64,000 bases of DNA from Areca catechu (GCA_021397845.1 CM038046.1:7132001-7196000), one strand, 5' to 3'. Positions 1 through 11,236 are shown, counted from the first letter of the stretch. Notes: generated by a model not told the origin, from the letters alone. A program made the numbers and translations.

Positions 1-456
1 TATATTGTTTTAACATGTGACTTCAAGAATTAATTTATGGCATTCAAAACTAAAATATAAGAAATCGGGTCATGACACTCTTTTACAAAATTATAACATT
101 CCTTTACAAAAATTATGATACCATAGCATAAAATATAAAACTGAAAGTATTAAACCGTCCTACTAGGATTTCCTATCATCTGTGGTCTAAATTATGACTT
201 CCATAATATCATAAAATTTCATGAAGAAAAAAGATCATGAATATATAAGATCTATGGAATTATGATACTCCTTAATAAAAATTATGATATCTCTCGGTAC
301 AAAACATAAAATTAAAGGCATTAAACCATCATACTAGGACATTTTACCATCCATAGCATATATTATGATCCCCGGAATATCATAATACATCTTAGAGGAA
401 GAAAGATAATAAATATATGCAAAACAGAATTATGATACCTCTATATAAAAATTATG
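1..456. repeat. AT-rich ~170-bp tandem repeat array, left part
   Basis: This stretch holds degenerate tandem copies of an AT-rich unit. The landmark 'attaaaccgtcctac' near 149 recurs as 'attaaaccatcatac' near 321, a spacing of about 172 bp, and each unit has several 'aattatgata'-type boxes. The same unit resumes directly after LTR element 1 at 12,632, so the element inserted into the array. There is no gene here. The left end of the array lies outside the window. Confidence 0.75.
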
Positions 457-461
457 ATATG
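457..461. repeat. Target-site duplication of LTR element 1 (left copy)
   Basis: The bases ATATG directly precede the LTR. The identical ATATG follows the other LTR at 12,627-12,631. A perfect 5-bp duplication is typical of Ty3/gypsy integration. Confidence 0.95.
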
Positions 462-1830
462 TGTTGCCGTCCTCGTCGCCGCGCCCGTGCCGAGGATCAA
501 CCGATCCTCCCTGACCGCCTGGCAAGGGAGCCTCCCTTCCTGCGAGAAACCTGCAACAAAGGGGTTAGAGGACCCTGGCCGGGGATTCCGGCGAGGGGGC
601 TCCGACGGTCAAGTCAGTAGACGACGTGGGGGAACAGACTCTCGCTCCCAGGCCCTCTAAAGGGTCCCAGGTTTGGAGAGTTAACTAGTGAAGGGGAAGC
701 GCCGGGGACCGGAATCTCGGCTGGGCCTGCCTGCCGAGCTCGCGTCCAGTCTTCCCCTCTCGGGATCTCTGGCTTCTTTCTCGGAGCGAGGCCTTGTGCC
801 GGTGCTTCCTCCTTGTCCCCAGGCTCGTTGGCTTACCTTGCAGTCTCCAGATTCTTCCCTCTTTATCTCCCTCCGTCGTGCGCTTGTCCTTTTCCTCCTC
901 GAAAACTCCTCTCCCCTGTCTTCCTTTCTTTTCCCTTTTTGGTGAAGGAGGCCAGGCGGCTTTCCGACCTCGTCCACCGGGCCCAGCAGGGAGAAGGCAA
1001 GGACAGAAGAGAAAAGGAGGGGGGGCGGCGCTGGCAGAGCGGCCAGTCGTCAGGCTTCGGGCTCCGTGAGAGTGCTCTTTTCCCCGAGCGTGGGCGCCAT
1101 CCGTTTACGGGGCCTGTTCCGTCAGGATCGGGTCTCTCGACTGCGGGACCTTTCGGGCCAATGTAAGTGACGTTCCGCGTGCCGCCGCCCTCCGTACGGG
1201 ACGCCGTCTGGGGTCGGTACGGCCCGAGGGATGGCCTCGGGACCTGTCGCTTTCCCCGGGGGCCTCTCCGTACGAGCGGTCTGACCTCGGCTGAGTTGGA
1301 CCTGTCTCCGGGGGCCAACTGGCGAGAGGCGAGGGATCGGCCGACCTCGGCTTAGGTGGACCCCTCCTGGGTGGACACCTGGCGAGGTGGCAGGAGGTCA
1401 CCTGGCTTCGGCCAAGGTGGACCCGTCTCCGGGTGGCCACCTGGCGCAAGGCGGAGGGTCAGCCGACCTCGGCCTAGGTGGACCCCTCCTGGGTGGACAC
1501 CTGGCGAGGTGGCAGAAGATCGCCTGGCTTCGGCCGAGGTGGACCCGTCTCCGGGTGGCCACCTGGCGCAAGGCGGAGGGTCAGCCGACCTCGGCCGACC
1601 TTACTCGGGGCGGACTCCTCCGAGCCCGGGCGCAGATGAGTCGGTGGGGGAACTCCGCGCCGAACTCAACCTCGGCGGGAGCTGTTTGCTTCAGATAGTC
1701 GTCGGGCGGTGCGGTCTTGCCGACCCTAGCTTTGAGGACGTGGCGCTGATTCTGGCAGGGAAACTCGCACGTGGCTCGCTCGCATTCGGCGATACCTGAG
1801 CCTGGCCACGTCACTGTCATGGCTGTAACA
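462..1830 (-). repeat. 3' LTR of element 1
   Basis: This is a 1,369-bp LTR. On the plus strand it starts TGTTGCCGT and ends GGCTGTAACA; in element orientation it starts TGTTACAGCC and ends ACGGCAACA. It contains an internal tandem duplication of about 122 bp (about 1,354-1,475 and 1,476-1,597). It differs from the other LTR at 1400, 1668 and 1820, and each time this copy has the deaminated state of a CpG. The short open frames inside are fortuitous. Confidence 0.95.
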
Positions 1831-1842
1831 GTTGCCCCCCAG
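1831..1842 (-). other. Polypurine tract of element 1
   Basis: Read on the minus strand this is a G-rich tract ending GGGGGGCAAC, directly adjoining the 3' LTR. Its position and composition fit the plus-strand DNA priming site. Elements 2 and 3 have very similar tracts (GGGGGCAAC and GGGGGGCAAA) in the same place. Confidence 0.8.
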
Positions 1843-2317
1843 CCCGCCGTTCCGTCGGGGCATCGTAAAACGGAACGCCGGGATTAATTGCAGACATGAC
1901 GTGGGGAGGCGAAGATCTTGCATCATAATTGGCACGATCTCCATTCGTCGTGGCTCGATGCGGCTGAAGACCTATGGGGGGTCGCCACGCGTCGTCCACT
2001 TGCCCGTAATCAATGCGTCGCTTCGGGGCAGAGGCCGTTACTCTGCTAACGAGGCGACGGTGTCGGGCGTGTGCCCACGTGGCGACCATCCAGTGGTCTG
2101 AGGCGGAATGATGGGTACGGCTGCTGCCGGCTGAGTTTGAAAGGGAGGGGACTTTCCAGAATGAGGCCTTTTCCCTTGCTTCGTGGGCGGTTTGCTGCAG
2201 GCTAACAACTTCTGCTGCTCGCGCCCGTCTGTGCATTTTCGGGTGAGTGTCTTCTTCTCCTTCTCTAGCCCCCCTCCTCTCTCATTTCTTATTCAGTTTC
2301 TTTGTCCTTTCCTTCCC

Positions 2318-4596
2318 ATGGCGCGCCGTCGCCATGTCTCTTCTAACCCGGACGAGGCCGGTCCATCCCGGCCGAGGACTCCATCTTCTTCCTCCTCGGA
2401 TGGGGAGGTAATTCCAGAGGAGGTCCGCCGGCGCTTGCAACCCGGGGGTGTCACTATTGGCATCCCCAGGGGGATCCGGTCCCCTCCGGTTGCGCCTGCC
2501 GTGCCCCTCCGTTCACTCCCCGCCTTGGCTTCTCTTCCTGCTCCGCCACTTCTTCCCGCCGGTCCCTCCGGTCATGCCTCTACCATGACCGAAGGTGATC
2601 TTTCTCTGCTCCGGGATGCCTATGGCATCCCGGGATCTGTCCGTCTGTTTGCTCCGCGGTCCGGGGAGCGTGTCACCATGAGTGGCCCCGGCCGCATTGC
2701 CTTCTACGAAGACTTCCTCCTCGGGGGTCTTCGTTTTCCTCTGCACCCTTTTTTCCTTTCCTTTCTCAGCCATTTCCGGCTCGTCTCGGCTCAGCTGGCT
2801 CCTAATGCCATCCGGGTCATCTTCTCCTTCATTGTCTTCTGCCATTTCCACGGGTTCGTTGCCCGTTTTTCACTCTTCAGGGCCCTGTTCACCCTGAAGA
2901 AGTGCTCCACCGATGATGGCTGGTGGTACATTTCGCCCCGGCCTAGGTGTCTCCGGTTCGACCTCCCTTCTTCGGTCAAGGGATGGAAGAGCCGGTTTTT
3001 CTTTGCTTCGGTCGACGACGTCGACTGGGCTTGGAGCGAACCGGACCGGTCGCCGAACCGGAGTTCTCGAGTCGAGCCCGCGGACCAGGAGTCTTACAGC
3101 CAGCTCCTGAGTGACGTGGTCCCGCCGCTCGAGGTTCTGCTTTCTGAGCAGAATCTTTTTGAGGCCGGCATCAGTCCCATCCGGGAGACCGGTGAGATTT
3201 GGCCCCGCATTAACTTCTGCCCCCCCCTCTCTCTTTAAGATCGAACTATCTGACCTTCTGCTTTCTTCATTTTGCAGGGATGAAATTTTCCTTAGAGAAT
3301 CTTCTGGAGGGAGCGGCCCAGAGGGAGGTCGTCGACGTGGACGAGCCCGTGGCGAAGAGGGCTCGCACAGAGACGAGCCGGGAGGTCGCAGCGGCGACCG
3401 CGCCCGGCCTAGCTGCCGCTGTTTCTCCGCCCAGACCTCCTCAGGGCGGCGCCCCTGGCGCCTCGGCCCCACGACCTGGCAACGCTGCCGAGAGAGCTCC
3501 GGCGCCCGCCGCTCTGCCCATCGCCGGGCCCACTCCTGTCAGCAGCCCAACGGCGCCGCCAGTGGCGACCGCCGGTCCGTCGGCTGCAGCTCCAGCAGAG
3601 GGGGCAGCTGTCGCGGGGATCGGCCCGAAGGGCCCGGCGCCGGTGATCTCGCACCGAGACTCGGTCATCCTCGACCGAGGACTGGCGGAGAAGTTGATGG
3701 AGTACGCTTCCACCGCCCGGGACCGCCGAGCTCGGGGCGGCCGAGATTACGCGGATGCGCTGCTCGGCATCCTGCCCCAACTCTTCACGGTAAGCCTGAT
3801 CCTTGACTCTTCTTTTCTCTTCCAATCCGAGGCCTCCTGCCTCGGTACTGACATGTCATTTCTGCCCTTGCAGATCGGGAACGACGTCCTCCTACTGAGG
3901 AACTACCTCGTAGGGAACGCCAAGCGGGACTCCGATCGGGAGCAGAAACTTGGAAAACTCGCGGCCGACGTGAAGGACTTGATGGACAAGGGGGCCGAGC
4001 TGCGAGCTGAAAAGCAGGCCCTCCGGTCCGACCTGACGCGTTCTGAGGGGCGGAACAAGGAACTGGAGGCTTCCTTGGCGGAGGAGCGGACCTCCAACCA
4101 GCGCCGGACCGAGGAGGATGCGGCGGAGAAGGCCCGCCTGCAGGCCCATTCCCTGTTTTTGGAGCGCCAACTGGATGAGGCCCGGCGAGAGGTGGCCGCG
4201 GCGAAGGACCGGAGCTCCTACATCAACGGGCTCCTGGAGGCGGCGAAGCGGGAAGCGCAGGAGGCCGTCCCCAAGTTCCGGGCCTCCGACGAGTTCACGT
4301 CGGAAGTCCGGGAGGCCGCCGTGGACTCCTTCCTGAAGGGGTTCCGGATGTGCCGGGAGAAGGTGGGGGCCTTCTTCCCCCAGCTGGACTTGAGTGGGGT
4401 CGTCGTCGGTGGCAGGAAGCCGGGGAGCGAGAGCAGGGTCCCCGGCGCGACCCAGGCGACACCTCAGGCGACACCTGTAGCACCTCCGACCGGCGATGCC
4501 GCGGTCCCGGCACAGCCCCAGGAGCCGGTCGTCGTGGAAATCGAAGAAGTGGCGCCCGCGCCTCCGGCGGACGGCACCGACCCTGCGCCCCAGTGA
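2318..4596 (+). CDS. Antisense extra ORF (aORF) of element 1, spliced, intact
   Basis: Predicted exons are 2318-3191, 3278-3789 and 3874-4596, giving 702 aa with no frame break. The introns are 86 and 84 nt, both GT-AG with pyrimidine-rich acceptors, and both junctions join in frame. Intron 2 has no stop and is a multiple of three, so its retention would add 28 residues. Start: the ATG at 2318 opens a Ser/Pro-rich basic N-terminus. Residues about 85-230 resemble the Pfam 'putative gypsy type transposon' domain (Transposase_28; from memory), with landmarks LAPNAIRVI, DDGWW and LPSSVKGWK. Exon 2 is Ala/Pro-rich and exon 3 is a long coiled coil ending in an acidic Pro-rich tail. It lies opposite in strand to gag-pol and converges on it. 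Homologues sit in elements 2 and 3. Molecular function is unknown. Confidence 0.85.
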
Positions 4597-5744
4597 TCGT
4601 TGCTCTGTAATTTTGTTTTCCTTTCTTTTTCTTCTTTTGGGGAGTCCCGGCCTGTCGGGGCTCCCAGTTTGTACTGACAGACTTCGTTTAATAAAGACAC
4701 AGCTTTTACCAAAACTCGTTCATCATTTTGCCTTTTTTTTTTTCTTCTTTTTGTTTCTGAGATGTCGGTCTGGGACACCTGAGATAACTGCAGGCCTGGT
4801 CCTTCTATACTAAATCGAAGGACGGGGTCTGCAGAGCCGTGTTGCGGCAAGGCAAGAATCCTGAGCAGGTCCGACTTTGGGCTGCCTTCATGCTTGCGCG
4901 GACAGCACAGTTCCTGCACCATCTTCTGGGCCGAAACCCGGGATCCTCCGGACTGAGCTCGATGCCGCAGGCTTTCTCAAACCTTGCGCGGCTTGCTGAG
5001 CTGTGCTCCGGGCTTGCGTGGGCGAAGCGGATTCGGCGCCACCTTCCAGGCCGGAGCCCAGGATCTTCCGGACTGAGCTCGATGCCGCAGGCTTTCTCAA
5101 ACCTTGCGCGGCTTGCTGAGCTGTGCTCCGGGCTTGCGTGGTCGAACTGGGTTCGACGCCACCTTCCAGGCCGAAGCCCAGGATCTTCCGGACTGAGCTC
5201 GATGCCGCAGGCTTTCTCAAACCTTGCGCGGCTTGCCGAGCTGTGCTCCGGGCTTGCGTGGGCGAAGCGGATTCGGCGCCACCTTCCAGGCCGAAGCCTA
5301 GGATCTTCCGGACTGAGCTCGATGCCGCAGGCTTTTTCAAACCTTGCGCGGCTTGCCGAGCTGTGCTCCGGGCTTGCGTGGTCGAACTGGGTTCGACGCC
5401 ACCTTCCAGGCCGAAGCCCAGGATCTTCCGGACTGAGCTCGATGCCGCAGGCTTTCTCAAACCTTGCGCGGCTTGCTGAGCTGTGCTCCGGGCTTGCGTG
5501 GGCGAACTGGGTTCGACGCCACCTTCCAGGCCGAAGCCCAGGATCTTCCGGACTGAGCTCGATGCCGCAGGCTTTCTCAAACCTTGCGCGGCTTGCTGAG
5601 CTGTGCTCCGGGCTTGCGTGGGCGAACTGGGTTCGACGCCACCTTCCAGGCCGAAGCCCAGGATCTTCGCAGGCCTCCTTGCTGAAGTTTAGAGAAGAAT
5701 GTTTAAAGTGAAGAAGCTTTGTTAAAGGAGCCGGGAGCCTTACA
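4597..5744. repeat. 120-bp tandem repeats between aORF and integrase, element 1
   Basis: From about 4,920 to 5,670 a unit of exactly 120 bp repeats about six to seven times (landmark GAGCTCGATGCCGCAGG at 4957, 5077, 5197, 5317, 5437 and 5557). It fills the gap between the 3' ends of the convergent aORF and pol. Because 120 is a multiple of three, long frames stay open on both strands (for example 290 and 230 codons). These have the same repeat in every frame and are not taken as genes. Tandem repeats in this 3' region of Tat elements are a known source of satellites. Confidence 0.92.
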
Positions 5745-6674
5745 TCACTGGTAGTACATTCTCAGGTTCGAGGGGTTCCATGTCCGGGGGAACCTGGCAC
5801 CTCCCAATTCTTCCAAGTAACATGCCCCGTGGGGGAGGGCTTCTGCTACCCGATAAGGGCCTTCCCAGTTGGGTGAAAGCTTGCCGCACTCTCGTGGCTG
5901 GGAGGCTTCTGTACGCCGGAGGACCAAGTCCCCGGGACGAAAAACCTTCGGCCGTACTCGGGAGTTGTAATATCTGGCTACACGTTGCCGGTATGCCGCC
6001 ATTCGAATTCGGGCCTTGTCCCTTGTTTCTTCGAGGAGGTCTAGGTTGAGCATCATCCTGGCCGGGTTTTCTGTCTCGTCGTATTGTTCTACGCGCAGCG
6101 TGGGTATGCTGAGCTCGATCGGGATGACTGCCTCGGCCCCGAAGACGAGGTTGAATGGGGTTTCGTCGGTAGCCGTCCTTGGAGTGGTGTGGTATGCCCA
6201 AAGAACGCTGGGAAGCTCGTCGGCCCACCTGCCCTTGGCTTGGTCTAGCCGCGTGCGGAGGCCCTGAAGAATGGTCCTGTTCGTGACCTCAGCCTCCCCG
6301 TTGGTCTGGGGGTGCGCCACCGAGGTGAAGCGATGTTTGATGCCGAGGTCGTTGCAGAAATCCTCGAACTCTCGACAGTCGAACTGGCGTCCGTTGTCGG
6401 TGACCACGGTGTGGGGGAGGCCGAAGCGGCAGACGATGGACTTCCAGAAGAATTTGGCGACGTTTGCTTCGGTGATTCTTGCCAAGGGTTCGGCTTCGAC
6501 CCACTTTGTGAAGTAGTCGATGGCCACTATCAGGAACTTCCGCTGGCCGGATGCCGGCGGGAATGGGCCCAGAAGGTCCATTCCCCACTGGCGAATGGCC
6601 AGGGGGGTGAGAGCTGAGAGATCGGGTTGGAGGGTTGCCGTTGTACCGTGGCGTGGCGCTGGCACCGGTCGCAT
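5745..6674 (-). CDS. Integrase catalytic core and C-terminus, element 1
   Basis: This is an open segment of 309 codons ending at 5745. It contains the integrase core with all three acidic residues in expected contexts: the first Asp in LIVAIDYFTKW, the second in TDNGRQF and the Glu in NGEAEVTNR. A GPY-type C-terminal motif (NWEGPY) follows. The N-terminal zinc-binding HHCC part (HEG...GNH...CDRCQ) lies upstream at about 6,690-6,830 in another frame, separated by a break near 6,620-6,650. The protein would insert element cDNA into the genome. Here it is the intact C-terminal piece of a broken polyprotein. Confidence 0.9.
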   Translation of the reverse strand: MRPVPAPRHGTTATLQPDLSALTPLAIRQWGMDLLGPFPPASGQRKFLIVAIDYFTKWVEAEPLARITEANVAKFFWKSIVCRFGLPHTVVTDNGRQFDCREFEDFCNDLGIKHRFTSVAHPQTNGEAEVTNRTILQGLRTRLDQAKGRWADELPSVLWAYHTTPRTATDETPFNLVFGAEAVIPIELSIPTLRVEQYDETENPARMMLNLDLLEETRDKARIRMAAYRQRVARYYNSRVRPKVFRPGDLVLRRTEASQPRECGKLSPNWEGPYRVAEALPHGACYLEELGGARFPRTWNPSNLRMYYQ

Positions 6675-6689
6675 TTCTTCACGAAGTCA

Positions 6690-7530
6690 GCGGCGTCCTC
6701 CTTCATCGTCTCCCAGAAGTAGCCTTGACGAAGGGCCTTGTATGCCAATGCCCTGCCCCCCACGTGGTTCCCACAGATGCCTTCGTGAATCTCTGGAGCA
6801 CAAGCTTGGCTTCTGCGGGTCCAATGCACTTGAGGAGGGGATAAGAGTAGGACCTTCGATACAGCTGCCCGTCCATCAGGACAAACCGCACGGCCTTCCT
6901 CCTGATGAGGCGAGCCGCGTCTCGGTCTTCCGGCAGAATGCCGTCGGTGATGTACGCGGCGTACTTGTCCATCCAGCCGGGCTCCTGGCTGACCTGATGG
7001 ACCCCCGCCGGTGCTTCGAGGCTTGGGACTTCGAGTCGCTCCACATGAGCGCGTCCCAGCATTGTGTCCGGCAGAGTCGCCAATCGAGAGAGAGCATCCG
7101 CGCGGGCGTTCTCCCCGGGGGATATGGAAGATGTTGAAGCGCCGAAACTTGGACGCGCCTGCCTTGACGAGCTCCAGATACTTCGCCATCTGGGGGTCGT
7201 GAGCGACGTACTCCCCGGACACCTGCCCCGCCACGAGTGGGAGTCAGTGAAAGCTCTGAGGTTGGTCACGCCCAGCTCGCGGGAGACCCTGAGTCCGGCG
7301 AGAAGCGCCTCGTACTCCGCTTGATTGTTTGTCGCGGGGAACTGGAAACGGAGCGCACATTCTGCGACGACCCCGTCGCCGTTGGCAAGGATGAGCCCAG
7401 CTCCGCTCCCTCCGGAGTTTGAGGCTCCGTCTACATGGAGGATCCAGGCATCCTCTCCGGGCTTGTTGGCGCCACCTCCATCGGCTGGGCCGAAGAGTCC
7501 TCCTCGGGCTCCTTGCCCAAACCTGCGCAT
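6690..7530 (-). pseudogene. Second (archaeal-type) RNase H and integrase zinc finger, frame-broken
   Basis: Translated pieces give a plant/archaeal-type RNase H with DGASN, GAGLIL and NNQAEYEALLAGL, which is the extra RNase H of Tat elements. This is followed by a linker (YAAYITDGILPEDRDAARL) and the integrase HHCC finger. Reading frames change near 7,490 (from RT-RNase H), 7,232, 7,110 and 6,795. At 7,110 and 7,232 a single missing base explains the shift, at 7,110 inside a G/C run. Domain order is normal for the family. The breaks would stop translation of integrase from this copy. Confidence 0.85.
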
Positions 7531-9146
7531 TCGACCAAGAAATCGGCCAGCACCTGTGCCTTCATTGCCGACCTCGGTCGGTATGTAATGTCGAACTCGC
7601 TGAGTTTCAGTGCCCATTTGGCCAATCGCCCCGAGGTGTCGGGTCGGCTGAGCACCGCTTTCAGCGGTTGGTCCGTCAAGACGGCGATGGGATGCGCTTG
7701 GAAATAGGGCCTGAGACGCTGGGCAGATACTATCAGCGCAAAAACGAGTTTCTCGGGCCGGGAATACCTGAGCTCCGCGTCCCGGAGGAGTTTGCTGGTA
7801 TAGTACACCGGTCGCTGGATCCCGTGGTCGTCGGTTCGGACCAGGACAGAGCTGACGGCCTCCGGGGTAACGGCCAAGTAGAGGGTAAGCTCCTCCCCTT
7901 CCTCGGGCCTGGACAGCAAAGGTGGTGATGCGAGCGTCTTCTTCAACTCCTCGAAGGCCTGCTGGCATTCCTCGGTCCAGGCGAAACCATTCATCTTCCT
8001 CAGCACCTTGAAGAAGGGACGGCAGCGGTCCGCCGACCTGGAAATAAAACGGCTAAGGGCCGCAACCCGGCCGGTCAGCTGCTGCACTTGTTTCTTGGAG
8101 GCTGGCTGCTCCATGTCCAGGATAGCCTGGACCTTCTCCGGGTTGGCCTCGATTCCTCTCTGGGTCACCATGAACCCTAGGAACTTTCCGGCGGAGACCC
8201 CGAAGGCGCACTTCGCCGGATTCAGCTTCATCTGGTGGCGCCGGAGGTTGCCGAACGTCTCTGCCAGGTCAGCTACGTGGTCCGAGTCAAGTTTGCTCAT
8301 TACCAGCATGTCGTCCACGTACACCTGCATGTTGCGGCCTATCTGGTCTTTGAAGACTTTATTGACCAGACGTTGGTACGTCGCCCCCGCGTTCTTGAGG
8401 CCGAAGGGCATCATCCTGTAACAGAAAGTCCCGCGGTCAGTTATGAAGGCGGTACGCTCTTCGTCCTCCGGATTCATCCGGATCTGGTTGTATCCGGAGA
8501 AAGCGTCCATGAATGACAGGAGACGGTGTCCCGAGGTGGTGTCGACCAGCTGGTCGATCTTTGGCAGAGGGAAGCTGTCCTTCGGGCAAGCTCGATTGAG
8601 GTCGGTGTAGTCCACGCAGATCCTCCACTTACCGCTGCTCTTCTTTACCATGACCACATTTGCTAACCAGCTGGGGTATTGGACTTCTCGGACGAAACCG
8701 GCGGCGAGAAGTTTCTCTACCTCCTCGTCGATCGCCTTCTGCCTCTCCATGGCAAAGCTTCTCTTCTTCTGGCGGACCGGGCGGCTGCCTGGGTCCACGT
8801 TCAGGCTGTGCATGATAATCTCGGGCGGAATACCCGGCATGTCGACCGCCGACCAGGCGAACACATCGGCGTTGGCACGGAGGAACTCCAGCAGGCGGGT
8901 TCGTTCCTCCTCGGGGAGCTGGGCCCCAACTTGCACCGTCTTCAGGGGGTCTGAACCAAGGGGAAAGGAGAGCAGGCGCTCTACGGGCCCTCCCCTGGGT
9001 TCCTTTTCTCTTAGGTCGAGGTCCTCGACCTCGCGGGCGAGCTCTGCGCCCTTGATGCCCGGGATTGTCTGTAGGCAGAGCGGGACTGGCTGGATCGTCC
9101 CCTTCATTTCCCCGAACCCGAAAGGCGTGGGGAACTGCACCAGCAA
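7431..9146 (-). CDS. Reverse transcriptase and RNase H domains, element 1
   Basis: This is an open segment of 571 codons. RT motifs are in order: WRICVDYTDLN, LPKIDQLVD, FMDAFSGYNQI, MPFGLKNAGATYQRLV and the catalytic YVDD (YVDDMLVM). A linked Ty3-type RNase H follows (PVYYTSK, LVFALIV, VLTDQPL, SGRLAKWALKLSEFDI). It would copy element RNA into DNA. The upstream protease lies in a different frame (break near 9,240-9,280) and the downstream second RNase H in another. The segment itself has no stop. Confidence 0.93.
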   Translation of the reverse strand: MLVQFPTPFGFGEMKGTIQPVPLCLQTIPGIKGAELAREVEDLDLREKEPRGGPVERLLSFPLGSDPLKTVQVGAQLPEEERTRLLEFLRANADVFAWSAVDMPGIPPEIIMHSLNVDPGSRPVRQKKRSFAMERQKAIDEEVEKLLAAGFVREVQYPSWLANVVMVKKSSGKWRICVDYTDLNRACPKDSFPLPKIDQLVDTTSGHRLLSFMDAFSGYNQIRMNPEDEERTAFITDRGTFCYRMMPFGLKNAGATYQRLVNKVFKDQIGRNMQVYVDDMLVMSKLDSDHVADLAETFGNLRRHQMKLNPAKCAFGVSAGKFLGFMVTQRGIEANPEKVQAILDMEQPASKKQVQQLTGRVAALSRFISRSADRCRPFFKVLRKMNGFAWTEECQQAFEELKKTLASPPLLSRPEEGEELTLYLAVTPEAVSSVLVRTDDHGIQRPVYYTSKLLRDAELRYSRPEKLVFALIVSAQRLRPYFQAHPIAVLTDQPLKAVLSRPDTSGRLAKWALKLSEFDITYRPRSAMKAQVLADFLVECAGLGKEPEEDSSAQPMEVAPTSPERMPGSSM

Positions 9147-9237
9147 TCTCCTTGTGGAGATAGTGGCGTCTAGTCGGTTGAGCCCGGGACGCCCAAGGAT
9201 GGCGTTGTAGGGGAAGGGAGCTTGACTACAGTGAAAG

Positions 9238-9735
9238 TTACCATGATGGTCGCCTGCCGAGGTGGGGATCGGCGGTAACTGGGAGAGTGATCTCCCCTTC
9301 GACTCCCACGGAGTCCCCTGTAAAACCTACCAGTGGGGTGTGCACTGGCTTTAGCTGGTCGAGAGACAAGTTCATCCGAGAGAAAGCGTCATAAAAAAGT
9401 ACATCGGCCGAGCTTCCGCTATCCACCATGATTCGATGTACAGGGTGTTTCGCGATGGTCATTTCGACCACCACGGCATCATTGTTTACATTGTCATTAG
9501 ACTCCCCTCCCTTGGGAGGGGTTACATTCTCCGGGACTTCCCGGGCTCTCTTCTCTGCTCGGCCAGATCCGCGTGAGATCATGCCCACGGGCCTCTCTGT
9601 TGGCCGGTTGTCGATCGCAGGGACAGGTGGCAAGGCCGCGAGCGGCTGCTTTTCGGAGGGAGCTCGTTCTTGACGAACTTCCGGAGGTATCCCCTCCCGA
9701 TCAGCTCCTCGATCTCCCGCTTCAGGTGGCGGCAC
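9238..9735 (-). pseudogene. Retropepsin-like protease region, element 1
   Basis: The frame holds IMVDSGSSADVLFYDAF, the aspartic protease active-site signature D-S-G followed by the hydrophobic segment conserved in Tat elements. The frame leaves the homologous protein after about residue 155 and ends at 9238; the protein continues in the frame of RT, so one base is missing or added near 9,240-9,280. The enzyme would cleave the Gag-Pol polyprotein. Confidence 0.8.
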
Positions 9736-11217
9736 TCCTCCGTGTCATGCCCGTGCTCGCGGTGGAATTGGCAGTACTTTGATTTGTCTCGGGCTGCCCT
9801 CGGGTTCTGAGGTGGAGGTCGGCGGAGATAACGCTCGCCCTCGATTTCCATAAGGATTTTGGCTCGAGGTGCGAGGAGAGGGGTGTACCTCCGCTCGGGG
9901 CAGATTCGGCCCTCGGCCCTGGGTTCGGGCGAGGGTCGGCTGGTGGCCCGGGCCTCCGAGCTCCCGGGGCGTCCCTCGGGGTCGACTTCTTCAAAATCTT
10001 CCCGTCCAGCTCTCGACGGGTGCGGTCGGCCTCCTCCGCTCGGATGTACTTGTGGGCGCGGAGGAGGAGCTCGGAATACGTCCTGGGCGGCTTCTTGTCC
10101 AGGGAATAGGTCAGGCGGGACGTCTTGAGCCCGCGCTTTAGAGCCAGCATAGCGACGGGCTCGTCTAAGCTGTAGATCTCCAGGGCCGCGGTCTTAAACC
10201 GGGCGATGTAGTCACGGAGCAGCTCCTGGTCCTGCTGGCGGACGGAGAAGAGGCTGTCCACCTCCCTTGGCACCTTTCGACAAGCGTCGAAATGCGCCAC
10301 AAACTTTCCTTCCAGCTGCTGGAAGGAGCGAATGGATCCGGGCTCGAGACGGGCGAACCAGACTCGGGCGGCCTTCCGAAGGGTTGCAGGGAAGGCGATG
10401 CACAGAAGGGCGTTGGTGGCACCCTGGACCCTCATGAGAGCTTTATAACTCTCCAAATGGTCCAGGGGGTCGGTGGTCCCGTCGTAAGGGTCCACCTGTG
10501 GCATGCGGAACCGTTTCGGGATCGGTTCCGCCTGAATTTCTTCGAGAAAGGGGGGCGGGAGTCGTAGCCCGCCGGGTCAGCTGACGAGTTCTGCAGGTCG
10601 GCGAACCGTCGGGCGAACTCCGCCAACTTGCGCTCGTGCTCTTCTAGGCGCCTCTCGGCCTGGCGCCTGATGGCTTCATCGGTGGAGTCTTCCACCGAGA
10701 CTGCATGTGAGGGAGGCGCCGATTGGTCTCGGCGCGGGGTCCGGACCCGGCGTCGCTTGCTGCGATGCGCCGTTTCGGCCCCATCGGCCGGGGATCGACT
10801 CTCGTGATCCTCCGAGCCGGAATAGTCTTTCTTCGGGGGAGCTTGGCGGCTCTCTCGGGGGTTGGAGATGGCTTGCGGATGGGACGGCCTGCCCTGGATT
10901 GAGCGCAGGCTCCCACGCTGTCCCGCGACCCGGGCCGCGGGGGTCCCTGGCTGCGGCTGAGTGGCCAGGGACCGTTGCTGATGCTGGAGCTGTCGGACCG
11001 CTGAGGTCAAGGTCTGCAGCTGCTGGACGATGGCCGCAAGGGATCCGTCCGCCGGGGTAGGCTGCTGCAGAAGAGGGGGGGGAGCCGGAAGCTCCCGTTC
11101 GGGGGTGTGGCCCCCTGGTGGGGAGTGGGCTTCTCCCACACGGCTGGTGGACGCCTCGCGACCACGAGTGACCACCATTGCTAGAGAGCGTGACACCTGC
11201 AAAAAGCTAGTTCCCAC
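9579..11217 (-). pseudogene. gag region of element 1, frame-broken
   Basis: The N-terminal segment (10,432-11,217) is Pro/Gln-rich with basic stretches. The conserved capsid domain (Retrotrans_gag, Pfam PF03732) is in another frame at about 9,960-10,510, with landmarks DPYDGTTDPLDHL, AARVWF and LEGKFVAHF. A Cys/His region (KYCQFHREHGHDTEEC) lies at about 9,700-9,800. The first break is explained by one base missing from the C/G run at 10,550-10,556; a second lies between about 9,880 and 9,960. Gag would form the particle that packages element RNA. The change of frame near 9,660 may be the natural gag/pol boundary. Confidence 0.85.
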
Positions 11218-11236
11218 TAGGGGTTAGTGTCCTGCC

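Noticed and set aside
681..1799. Several overlapping frames of 60-150 codons in the LTRs of element 1
   Set aside because: They lie within an LTR, occur on both strands in identical form at both copies, and have GC-rich low-complexity translations with no domain.
2318..4596. Host gene captured by the retrotransposon
   Set aside because: Homologous genes occupy the same place and orientation in all three elements, so it is an old component of the lineage rather than a fresh capture.
4839..5711. 290-codon plus-strand and 230-codon minus-strand frames
   Set aside because: They consist of a 120-bp tandem repeat that is open in several frames; no known domain.
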